From positions 1 through 29,249 of IMG/VR virus record IMGVR_UViG_3300028428_000098: a DNA stretch of 29,249 nt; one strand, 5' to 3'. The first letter of the stretch is position 1, and every line of letters begins with the position of its first letter. The notes beneath the pieces were generated by a model. It was not told where the DNA came from. It did no database searches and saw only the letters and a list, made by a program, of their open reading frames with translations. Source of the stretch: a virus. The position numbers and the translations under genes were made by a program. Shown piece after piece: positions 14,321-20,684 of this stretch.

Positions 14321-14408
14321 TGCGGACACTTTGCGGACAAAATGCGGAAGGTTTGCGGACAAACTGCGGAACAAATGCGGACACTTTGCGGACAGAATGC
14401 GCCGCACC
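14321..14408 (+). repeat. Tandem 11-bp iterons upstream of the initiator gene
   Basis: TGCGGA-type units start at 14321, 14332, 14343, 14354, 14365, 14376, 14387 and 14398 (the last degenerate), a perfect 11-bp period. Common forms are TGCGGACACTT and TGCGGACAAAA. They fill the gap between the RusA stop and the initiator start, so binding could both start replication and repress the initiator's own transcription. Confidence 0.75.
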
Positions 14409-14409
14409 G

Positions 14410-14835
14410 TTAGGTATTCTCTAGGTGTATCGTGACCCGTGCGCCGGGGGGTGCGCCGATGGCCCGGTAGAACTTCCGAACGTGCAGGTCATACACCTGG
14501 CAGTCGTCCTTCCACCACCCGCCGTCGTCGGTCAGCGCGTCGAGGATTGCCTTCACCAAGTTGTCGGCGTCGGGCTTGATCGCCAGGGGCACCGCATCGG
14601 GTGAACTCTTCCGGGTCAGCAGGCGCTTGGGCCGGTCGAGTGCCAGGTCAACGACCATCCGCACCGGACCTTCGTGCCGCTGTGGTGGGCGGTGTGGCAT
14701 TGCCGCCGATCGGACCAGCACCTTCCACCCGTCTGCCGTCTTGGGCGTATACATGCGGGTGAACCCGTTGATGGAACTGGCCTTGGCTCGGGGTGTGGCC
14801 TTCGGCTCGCCTTGTACGTCGAATGTGATCTGCAT
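14410..14835 (-). CDS. rusA: RusA-family Holliday junction resolvase
   Basis: A 141-residue protein starting MQITFDVQGEPKATPRAK, the usual RusA N-terminus; a GTG at 14877 would add 14 residues. The family signature KPDADNLVKAILDAL is present with Asp89, Asp91 and Lys95, followed by WWKDDCQV with Asp110/Asp111, matching the acidic residues and lysine that bind metal and cut. The dimer would resolve four-way junctions or branched DNA made during phage replication and before packaging. It lies between the recombination genes and the origin. Confidence 0.88.
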   Translation of the reverse strand: MQITFDVQGEPKATPRAKASSINGFTRMYTPKTADGWKVLVRSAAMPHRPPQRHEGPVRMVVDLALDRPKRLLTRKSSPDAVPLAIKPDADNLVKAILDALTDDGGWWKDDCQVYDLHVRKFYRAIGAPPGARVTIHLENT

Positions 14836-14873
14836 AAAACACCACCCGAGCGTCAGCCCGGGCGGCGTGTAGT

Positions 14874-15326
14874 TCACTCTGCTGCCGGAGCCGGGGCCTT
14901 GTCGGCGGCGTCCTCGGCCTTCTGCTCGAACAGGTCGGTGCCGTCCCGAACCGAGTCCACCAGATCGAACAGCGTGCTGATCGTGCTCTTGTACCGTTCC
15001 TTCGCAGCCTTGGCGTGGGTGTCGGCGTCCTCGGCCTTGGCCTCGAAGCGGGCGACGTCAGAGTCCAGCCCCGTGAGTTTCTTGCGCAGGTCTGCGGGCG
15101 TGAGTTCCAGGTCCTTGATCGCGCTGCTGATCTCGGTGCGTGCCTCGTCCGCGGCAGATGCGTTGGTCTTGCGGGTCTCCTTGTACTCCTTGAAGTCCTG
15201 CTCTGCCTGCCGGGCTTCGTTGACCAGGGCGATGAGCCGGTCGCGGGTGGACTGCGAGAGCGGGCGGTTGTCGGGCGGGGATGGGGACTTGGACGGGGGC
15301 TTCTTCTTGGACTTCTTCTTTGCCAT
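14874..15326 (-). CDS. Coiled-coil protein with lysine-rich start
   Basis: A 150-residue protein with AAAGGAG before the ATG. A very basic N-terminus (MAKKKSKKKPPSKSPSPP) is followed by long helices with heptad-like spacing (about residues 28-135). No enzyme motif. The basic end may contact DNA, and the coiled coil suggests a dimer. It lies between the ERF annealing protein and the RusA resolvase, so it may aid recombination or bind single-stranded DNA, but no family is recognised. Confidence 0.6.
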   Translation of the reverse strand: MAKKKSKKKPPSKSPSPPDNRPLSQSTRDRLIALVNEARQAEQDFKEYKETRKTNASAADEARTEISSAIKDLELTPADLRKKLTGLDSDVARFEAKAEDADTHAKAAKERYKSTISTLFDLVDSVRDGTDLFEQKAEDAADKAPAPAAE

Positions 15327-15351
15327 GGTGATCTCCTTTGAGGGAATGACT

Positions 15352-15373
15352 GGCGCGGGCTTTCACCCGCGCC
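15352..15373 (-). terminator. Perfect 8-bp GC hairpin after the ERF gene
   Basis: GGCGCGGG (15352-15359) and CCCGCGCC (15366-15373) enclose a six-base loop, directly after the ERF stop. There is no T-run on the minus strand, so partial termination or mRNA stabilisation are both possible. Confidence 0.4.
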
Positions 15374-15391
15374 GGGTCAGGCGTCGCGCCA

Positions 15392-16156
15392 CTAGATTTT
15401 CATCCAGTCAACACCAGCCTCGATCTGCTGGCTGATCCACGCCGCCACCTTGCCGTACTGCTCGGGGGTGTAGGAGGCACCCTCGGCCAGTTTGGGCAGG
15501 CCCGCACGATCCGCCGACTTCCTGAGCATGGAGCCGATCTCGGCGGTCTCTATGGCTTTGAGGCCCGTCCACTGGCGGACCAGAGTGATGCACTGAGTCC
15601 TGCCTGGGTTGGCCGGGGTTGCGGGTGGTGTGTGCCGCTGGGTCTGGGTCGCCGGCTGGGCAACACCCGCGCCGTCGTCCTCCTCGTCGCTGGTGATGCC
15701 GATCATCGACGACAGGCCGTACCGCCGGGCGTAGGTGATCGCCGCGCCCATGCGCTGAATCGGCATGGTTTTTTCGTTGGCCTTCTCGTAGCCAGCACCA
15801 CCGCTTTTGACAGCGAAGATCGCAGATACCCACTGACCGGACGAGTGAGCCAGGATCGTCTTGATTTTGATGCTCTCCCCGTCGCTCATCACAGGCTGGA
15901 ACACAGCCAGCCCGTTCTTGCTCAGAGGCCCGCGGCACGCATCCCATATCGCAGCTAGGTCGGCGTACATCACGCCCAGGTGCGGGTTGCGGGCGTCCTT
16001 GATTGCAGAGCGGATCTCCCCCTGCGCTACCGCCAATGCACCTGCAAGTTTGCCGATGTCTGCGGTCTGCTCATACTGCCCGACCACCACGGTCAGGGGT
16101 GCGGGCGCGGCATCGGGCGCGGGACGGGTGTCTGCGGTGGGGCCTTCATTGGGCAT
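15392..16156 (-). CDS. erf: ERF-family single-strand DNA annealing protein
   Basis: A 254-residue protein starting MPNEGPTADTRP, overlapping the nuclease gene by 11 bases. Residues about 35-150 match the ERF recombinase pattern: LAGALAVAQGEI, NPHLGVMYADLAAIWDACRGPLSKNGLAVFQP, and the MGAAITYARRYGLSSMIGI hallmark, followed by an acidic EEDDGAGV linker. Such proteins anneal complementary single strands and, with a nuclease, circularise or repair phage DNA. The Cas4-like nuclease next door is the likely partner, making a Red-type pair. Confidence 0.9.
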   Translation of the reverse strand: MPNEGPTADTRPAPDAAPAPLTVVVGQYEQTADIGKLAGALAVAQGEIRSAIKDARNPHLGVMYADLAAIWDACRGPLSKNGLAVFQPVMSDGESIKIKTILAHSSGQWVSAIFAVKSGGAGYEKANEKTMPIQRMGAAITYARRYGLSSMIGITSDEEDDGAGVAQPATQTQRHTPPATPANPGRTQCITLVRQWTGLKAIETAEIGSMLRKSADRAGLPKLAEGASYTPEQYGKVAAWISQQIEAGVDWMKI

Positions 16157-17063
16157 TGGTTGACTCCATTTCGTAGTGCTTGCAGAACGTGCGGCTATCG
16201 CACAGGTGGCATCCAGTGGTGTTCGGGTTCGTCGGGTGCAGACCGGCACGGTCCATCCGCACCATCTCGCGCAGGTCTTCGATCACCGCGTCGGTGTTGT
16301 TGATGAGAACGTCCCGCACCACCGCGTTGTGTGGGCGGGTGTCCCCCTTCTTGTATTGCACGACCTTCCCCGTTTCGTCCTTGACCGACTGGGCCTTCTT
16401 GAACGGCATCAGATTGCGGACCTGCACCCACTCCACAATCGGGGCGTCGCCGAACTCGACCCACTCCTTCGAGACCAGGGCGCCGAGATCGTCGAACGTC
16501 GGCACCTCCACCCGGCCACGCTCGAAGCACAAGTGATACAGCCCGAGCTGCTTGTTGCGGCGCAGGTAGTCTCGGGTTGGCGAGTCCTCCACCGTCTTCC
16601 AATCCCAGACGTACACGAAGTCGCCGACGTAAAACGCCAGGTCGATGTGGCTGGCGAACTCCGCCGGCACGCCGTCAACGTCGAGCGTCAGGCGGACGGG
16701 CAACTCGCACCCGATCAGCCGGGCCGACGCGAAGTAGTCGGCAAACCGGACCTGATACGCCTCGATCCACTCGCAGACCTCGGCGAGCAACTCAGGCTCG
16801 GCCTCGATGACGGCGTGAGACTTGGGCCTGCCCTCGTCTAGCACGCGGGCCGAGACGATCTTGCCCGCCTTGGTGGCGATCGACCGGATCGAGTCGCGGT
16901 CCCACAGGTTCATGGTGTGGACCATCGTCGCGGCCTCGTGGAAGACCAGACCCAGGTACAAAGCCGTCGTCGTCTGCCCGATGATCTTCCCCTCGTGCCG
17001 CAGTTGCACCGCCCGACGGCAGGGGTTGATGAGATCACTGGTGTGGTACTCAGAGAGCGGCAC
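16146..17063 (-). CDS. Cas4/RecB-like PD-(D/E)XK nuclease with Fe-S cluster motif
   Basis: A 305-residue protein starting at GTG 17063 with AGGAG upstream. Nuclease residues are His43 (FHEA), Asp141 (HIDLAF), Asp154 and Lys156 (WDWKT) and Gln172 (KQLGLY), the usual order in RecB-family nucleases. Cys15 plus Cys285, Cys288 and Cys294 follow the C...C-x2-C-x5-C arrangement that holds a 4Fe-4S cluster in Cas4 and AddB. It would resect DNA ends. No CRISPR array or other cas gene is present, so the role is phage recombination with the ERF protein. Confidence 0.85.
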   Translation of the reverse strand: MPLSEYHTSDLINPCRRAVQLRHEGKIIGQTTTALYLGLVFHEAATMVHTMNLWDRDSIRSIATKAGKIVSARVLDEGRPKSHAVIEAEPELLAEVCEWIEAYQVRFADYFASARLIGCELPVRLTLDVDGVPAEFASHIDLAFYVGDFVYVWDWKTVEDSPTRDYLRRNKQLGLYHLCFERGRVEVPTFDDLGALVSKEWVEFGDAPIVEWVQVRNLMPFKKAQSVKDETGKVVQYKKGDTRPHNAVVRDVLINNTDAVIEDLREMVRMDRAGLHPTNPNTTGCHLCDSRTFCKHYEMESTNAQ

Positions 17064-17141
17064 TGTTATCTCCTAAAACGCGCGCCGGGCCTACACAGCC
17101 AGGCGTGCGCGTCGTCGTGGTTCCCTCACCTATTGACCGAC

Positions 17142-17169
17142 GGCCTGGCCCTGCGTGCAGGGCTTGGCC
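17142..17169 (-). terminator. Intercistronic hairpin
   Basis: GCCCTGC (17148-17154) and GCAGGGC (17157-17163) pair across two bases, extended by outer GGCC/GGCC. It lies just downstream of the gene ending at 17175. It lacks a T-run on the minus strand. Confidence 0.35.
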
Positions 17170-17174
17170 GGGGA

Positions 17175-17780
17175 TCAGCGGATAGCCAGCGTCGTCTCTG
17201 TTACGTCAGACCAGCCGCAGTTACTGCACGCCCGCCCCTGCACCCGGTAGCGGTGGATACCCAGCGGGATGGAGTCGTCGCCTTCGGTATCGACGTGGTC
17301 AACCGGATCAACCACAGACGCACAGACCGGGCATGCCTCTCCGCTCTTGGGGCAGCCAGCAGCGGCCCAAGACACAATCGCCTGCTCGATGAAGGCCAAC
17401 TCCTCTGCACCCGTAAGGATGGGCTTCTCCCTCTTGTGCCCAGACCTCATGCAGTACTCAGCCAGGTCGATGATGCTGGCGGATTGGGTGATGATCTTGA
17501 TGCAGCCAGCGTGCAGTTTGATCTGACGCTGGCGGACCATGAGCGGCATATCGCCGGCGCAAATGAAGATGGCCTTCTGTGCGAACGACGTGGCCGCAAG
17601 CAACAACCGTGGCCGGGCCGACGGCATGGTGAACAGCGGGTCGTACTCGACGTTCACCGGGACTGGCTGGGGCTGGTCGTTTTCGGGAAGGCCACCCAAC
17701 TCCTGCTCGATGCGGGGCTGCGTGGGCGGAAGAACGGACAGGTTATGGGGCGGGTCAATCGGTGCGGGTGTATCTGCCAC
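17175..17780 (-). CDS. Unknown protein with C-terminal zinc-binding motif
   Basis: A 201-residue protein if the GTG at 17780 is used: AGGAG lies six bases before it, while the ATG at 17786 abuts the AGGAG. The N-terminus (about 50 residues) is Pro-rich and likely disordered. The middle is helical, and the C-terminal part has CPVC and CSNC pairs (about residues 148-151 and 184-187) that could bind one zinc. It is an early gene of the leftward lytic operon, before the nuclease. No family recognised. Confidence 0.6.
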   Translation of the reverse strand: MADTPAPIDPPHNLSVLPPTQPRIEQELGGLPENDQPQPVPVNVEYDPLFTMPSARPRLLLAATSFAQKAIFICAGDMPLMVRQRQIKLHAGCIKIITQSASIIDLAEYCMRSGHKREKPILTGAEELAFIEQAIVSWAAAGCPKSGEACPVCASVVDPVDHVDTEGDDSIPLGIHRYRVQGRACSNCGWSDVTETTLAIR

Positions 17781-17812
17781 GGGCATCTCCTGTGTGGGGT
17801 GAGGGTCGGGGG

Positions 17813-18067
17813 TCAGTTCTTGACGCTTGATTGCGGGCGGCTTTTGCGTGCCACGGGCTTGCGGTACTTGGTGGCCGTCCCGTCGCCGGTGCTCTGGAGC
17901 AACTCACCGATCGCTGCCGGCTCCATCTCGGTGAGGTGCGAAACAGCCGCGTCGATCAGTCGGGTGTGAGACACGCCGTAGACCAGCCGAAGCCGGGCGA
18001 GGCCGACGTGCGCCTCCTTGCTGATCTGGATGCAGGTGCGGGCGATGGACTTGAGACTCTTTGCCAT
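17813..18067 (-). CDS. Small DNA-binding protein candidate, first gene of the lytic operon
   Basis: An 84-residue protein starting MAKSLKSIARTCIQISKEAH at ATG 18067; an in-frame TTG at 18073 is less likely. The region ISKEAHVGLARLRLVYGVSHTRLIDAAVSHLTEM has the strand-helix-helix pattern of ribbon-helix-helix proteins ('is...h..L..l....g.s...li..Av..l'), and the C-terminus is basic. Divergent from the repressor across a shared operator region, it holds the position of a Cro-type early regulator. Function is inferred. Confidence 0.55.
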   Translation of the reverse strand: MAKSLKSIARTCIQISKEAHVGLARLRLVYGVSHTRLIDAAVSHLTEMEPAAIGELLQSTGDGTATKYRKPVARKSRPQSSVKN

Positions 18068-18206
18068 GTCCAAAGCCTACCCGTACAGTCCTATAGAAAT
18101 CAAGTAGACTTGTATAGATTTTTATACAAATCTACGGAAGCACTGAAAATACAGATAAAATGTGATAAATGTTTGGATTTGACGTGAGTGTGGATAAACT
18201 GTTTGC
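18068..18206. promoter_or_regulatory. Divergent control region of the lysogeny switch
   Basis: This 139-base gap between the divergent repressor and first lytic gene is clearly more AT-rich than the rest of the window. It contains the inverted repeat described separately and several TATA-like stretches (CTATAG, TGTATAG, TTTATAC, GATAAA), so promoters for both directions are expected here. I could not choose single -35/-10 pairs with confidence. Confidence 0.65.
18104..18135. promoter_or_regulatory. Operator-like inverted repeat
   Basis: GTAGACTTGTATA (18104-18116) and TATACAAATCTAC (18123-18135) are complementary at 12 of 13 positions, with a six-base spacer. It lies about 70 bases before the repressor start and about 37 bases before the divergent gene. 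It is the best candidate for the repressor binding site. Confidence 0.65.
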
Positions 18207-18869
18207 ATGGCTACCGCAGCAGAAGTCGTTCGCCGGTTGAGGGAGGAGCGCGGTCTCACCCAGGCCGAACTTGCAGAGCGATTCAAGAAGACTCCGCAGT
18301 GGATATTCAGCGTTGAAACCAGCCGCATCAAACTCAGAGAACCCCTCCGCGCCAAGTTTGCCAACGCCTTCGGGATCACGCTGGCCGACTTCGACCGCAT
18401 GTGGCAGCACTCCACCATGCCCCTGCAAACAGCCGAGAACAAGGGCATCCCGATCATCAACAAGACCCCGGCGGGTGAGGCCCTGAACTACCAGGAGTAC
18501 GGCGTCAGCAGCAGGCACGGGCACGCCTACTTACCCCGCGATGAGGACACCCGCAGCGAGGAACTCTTTGCTGTCCAGGTGGTCGGGGATTCGATGCTTC
18601 CTCGAATCCGAGAGGGGGATCACGCGATCCTCTGGCCGATCCCCGAGGGCTACCCCGAGGAGCAGCTCGACGGGCGTGTGGTGTTCGTTCACTTCCAGGC
18701 CGACGACACCTGCCAGATAGCCCGTCTGCACTGGATGGATGACACCGACAAGGAACTGGGCCGGCGGGTGGAACTTCGCAAGGACAACCCCAAATTCAAG
18801 GGGCGGAAGGTCTGGTTCAGCGAACTCGACCAGCTCGCCGTCGTCGTGCAGATCAGGGGCAAGCCATGA
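18207..18869 (+). CDS. Phage repressor: XRE helix-turn-helix plus S24 (LexA/CI-like) domain
   Basis: A 220-residue protein that would hold the phage in lysogeny. Residues about 4-58 form an XRE-type helix-turn-helix (VVRRLREERGLTQAELAERF). The S24 domain keeps a putative cleavage bond Ala89-Gly90 (TPAGEAL) and the nucleophile Ser129 in VVGDSM. Aligned to LexA 'EVTVKRL', the strand reads TCQIARL, so the catalytic lysine position seems to be Ala172. Self-cleavage may therefore be absent or altered. It is transcribed divergently from the lytic operon and is coupled by ATGA to a lipoprotein gene. Confidence 0.85.
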   Translation: MATAAEVVRRLREERGLTQAELAERFKKTPQWIFSVETSRIKLREPLRAKFANAFGITLADFDRMWQHSTMPLQTAENKGIPIINKTPAGEALNYQEYGVSSRHGHAYLPRDEDTRSEELFAVQVVGDSMLPRIREGDHAILWPIPEGYPEEQLDGRVVFVHFQADDTCQIARLHWMDDTDKELGRRVELRKDNPKFKGRKVWFSELDQLAVVVQIRGKP

Positions 18870-19183
18870 GGCCGGCGCTCTTGGTTGTGCTGGTCGTTCT
18901 GGGCGGGTGCGGGCCGTCGCGCGTGGCAGTCGTGCCCGACCCACCTGCCGGGCCTGCGATCAGCCCCGAGCGCCAGCAGGCCGTCTACGCCGCGGCTGCC
19001 AAGGTCGTGGTGTTGACGCCGGAAGATTCGCTCGAAGACTGGCGTGCGATCCAGACCACGGCGGCAATACCCGGCGAGGGTGTTAGGTATCTCAGGCTCT
19101 GGGCGTTCGGGCTTGGTGCGGAGGCGGTGCTGGTCGAGCGGGTGGATGGCGAACTCGTCGGCACAGCCATGCGTCGCCCGTGA
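18866..19183 (+). CDS. Lipoprotein co-transcribed with the repressor
   Basis: A 105-residue protein whose ATG overlaps the repressor stop. The first 15 residues (MRPALLVVLVVLGGC) form a short signal with lipobox LGGC, lipidation at Cys15. The mature part has a Pro-rich linker then a small, mostly helical and beta domain. Coupled to the repressor, it should be made in the lysogen, so a superinfection-exclusion or host-surface role is plausible. No family recognised; function inferred from position only. Confidence 0.7.
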   Translation: MRPALLVVLVVLGGCGPSRVAVVPDPPAGPAISPERQQAVYAAAAKVVVLTPEDSLEDWRAIQTTAAIPGEGVRYLRLWAFGLGAEAVLVERVDGELVGTAMRRP

Positions 19184-19318
19184 TTGGGGCAGATTTTGGG
19201 GGAACTCCAACGGCGTTCCAGCAGAGTCCGTGCGGACTACCAGTGGCGACGGTCAGGGGTTGTGTTGTCAGGCAAAGGTCAGGCACCAGCAGTTGAGCGG
19301 ACGCGCCGTGTCGGGCGT

Positions 19319-19365
19319 AAGACGGATTTGCAATCCGCCCCATTAGACCACTCTGGCACGCGGCC
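19319..19365 (-). tRNA. tRNA-Cys 5' half (not a functional gene), probable att core
   Basis: On the minus strand the sequence starts with GGCCGCG (acceptor 5' strand), then a D-arm (CCAG...ATGG) and a complete anticodon arm GCGGA-TTGCAAA-TCCGT with anticodon GCA (Cys). After TCCGTCTT no T-arm and no CGCGGCC acceptor partner are found. The match ends just after the anticodon arm, as expected for identity with a host tRNA gene used for integration. Confidence 0.7.
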
Positions 19366-19397
19366 GACGCCGAAATATAGCCCTGGCACAACAGAAA

Positions 19398-19434
19398 CGC
19401 GGGGTCCGACGGTTAGGATCCGACGAACCCCGCG
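19398..19434 (-). terminator. Terminator of the orphan capsid gene
   Basis: CGCGGGG (19398-19404) pairs with CCCCGCG (19428-19434), plus a T-A pair. The loop is 21 bases and contains an inner TCCGA repeat. Read leftward, the hairpin is followed by GTTTCTGTT. It lies 30 bases after the stop of the gene ending at 19465. Confidence 0.5.
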
Positions 19435-19464
19435 CGTTTGGGGCAAAGTTGGGGCAAAAGACCA

Positions 19465-20628
19465 TCAGGTCAGGCCGCGTATCACGCCGTGCGCCGCCTC
19501 ATTGCGGACCTCCAGCGTGTACTCGCCAACTACCAGACCGTTGTGCTGGCCGTTGATACAAGGCAGATTCTTGTAAGCAAAACTTCTACCTAACAGCGGA
19601 AGCACCGATAGGCGAGTGCTGTCCAGGAGCAGCACCGCATCCATCGGTACCCACCGGCTCAGCACAATCTTGCACGGACCGAAGTCGCTCTCGTACACAT
19701 TGATCGCGTCTCGGTATCGAGTGCCGCTCATGTCCACGTCGGCTAGTGATGATCTAAAGGCGTTGATCCTTCGCTTCATCGTGCCGCCCACCACGATCGT
19801 GTTGACAAGCACACTTCTTCCATCCCAGATTTGTTTTGCCGCGGCGTTGAGCATGGCCTCGCTCAGTTCTGTGCCGCCACCATCCCCCCTGGGAATACCC
19901 CCGGCACCAGGAGTCATCACGTTCGTGGTCAACTGCGGGATGATCCCGCTCATCGCATGGCGAAGCACCGTCCCGAGGTACTGCGTCGAGGCCGACACCC
20001 CGTTGATGACGCAGCTTTCAAGATCACGGAGTAACTGACGCAGGCGAGTATGCTTCTGATAGTCCATCTCGTCGCTGATTGATATACCGCGATCCTTCGC
20101 CAACTGCTCCGAAGCACTCACGTTTGCAGAGAAGACCTGCGCGTAATTGCTCTTCGCCACTCGGTTGATGAACCGAGACTGCGATTCACCGGCGCACCCC
20201 TCTATAGATGGGTTGCCGATAATCAGCAGCCGCTGCCCACTGCTCAACGCAGAACCCTTCGACGCACCGTATCGGCGGGACACCCTGACGACGCCGTCGG
20301 TGATGTCCAGGACCAGCATCACTTCACTTGAACCATTGGGTCGCAGCAAGTCTCCAACTCGCAGGCGCGACGGCTTGATTGTCGTAAGCACCGTCGCGTC
20401 TGTCGCGTTCGGGGTGAACGTCGTCTGCTTGATCGTGTCGAAGTTCGGTAGCAGGTCATCGTCAAACCAACTGTGCAGGCCACTCATCGCCACCCGACCA
20501 GGATCACCAAGGTGGTCCAGCAGCGGGGCCTCGCTGGGTGAGATGATCCCCACCAACGTGGCAAGGTCTTCGGCGTTCTCGATCTGGTTTTCGGGTATGT
20601 CCATCAAGCATTTTCCAGTAAACGGCAT
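19465..20628 (-). CDS. Orphan SU10-type (DUF5309-like) major capsid protein
   Basis: A 387-residue protein starting MPFTGKCLMDIPENQIENAEDL, eight bases after AAGGAG. It follows the SU10 major capsid pattern: 'MxFTGK', DLATLVGIISPSEAPLLDHLGDPGR, HSWFDDDLLPN, a middle with LRQLLRDLESCVINGVSAS, later YRDAINVYESDFGPCKIVLSRW, and an EYTLEVRNEAAHGVIRGL end. These are HK97-fold shell proteins. It stands alone between attP and integrase, far from the head block, which has its own T7-like capsid gene. It has its own candidate promoter and terminator, and its codons use more A/T at third positions than neighbours, suggesting recent transfer. Role unknown. Confidence 0.75.
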   Translation of the reverse strand: MPFTGKCLMDIPENQIENAEDLATLVGIISPSEAPLLDHLGDPGRVAMSGLHSWFDDDLLPNFDTIKQTTFTPNATDATVLTTIKPSRLRVGDLLRPNGSSEVMLVLDITDGVVRVSRRYGASKGSALSSGQRLLIIGNPSIEGCAGESQSRFINRVAKSNYAQVFSANVSASEQLAKDRGISISDEMDYQKHTRLRQLLRDLESCVINGVSASTQYLGTVLRHAMSGIIPQLTTNVMTPGAGGIPRGDGGGTELSEAMLNAAAKQIWDGRSVLVNTIVVGGTMKRRINAFRSSLADVDMSGTRYRDAINVYESDFGPCKIVLSRWVPMDAVLLLDSTRLSVLPLLGRSFAYKNLPCINGQHNGLVVGEYTLEVRNEAAHGVIRGLT

Positions 20629-20654
20629 GTGCATTTCTCCTTTGTTATGTCAAG

Positions 20655-20684
20655 TGCATAGTTCTGATACGAAGACACGATCAA
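20655..20684 (-). promoter_or_regulatory. Possible promoter for the orphan capsid gene
   Basis: On the minus strand TTGATC (-35 like, 20684-20679) and TATGCA (-10 like, 20660-20655) are 18 bases apart, just before the AAGGAG of the capsid-like gene. The -35 overlaps the integrase stop codon. Weak match, but the location fits an independent transcription unit. Confidence 0.35.

Larger units (their letters stand above)
19184..19464. other. Attachment-site region (attP candidate)
   Basis: A 281-base non-coding region with a tRNA-Cys 5' half in the middle (19319-19365). TTGGGGCA-type repeats lie on both sides: 19184-19203 on the left, and 19438-19460 on the right as two copies 11 bp apart. GTCAGG repeats start at 19252, 19267 and 19278, and a 14-base palindromic sequence lies at 19225-19238. 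This is the plan of a core flanked by integrase arm sites. Phage genes lie on both sides, so the site looks unintegrated. The integrase gene is about 1.2 kb away. Confidence 0.65.

Noticed and set aside
14321-14408. CRISPR array
   Set aside because: Units are 11 bp, contiguous and without spacers; they fit iterons. The Cas4-like gene has no other cas gene nearby and is paired with ERF.
19280-19365. Complete functional tRNA-Cys gene
   Set aside because: The match ends after the anticodon arm; no T-arm and no 3' acceptor strand complementary to GGCCGCG follow.
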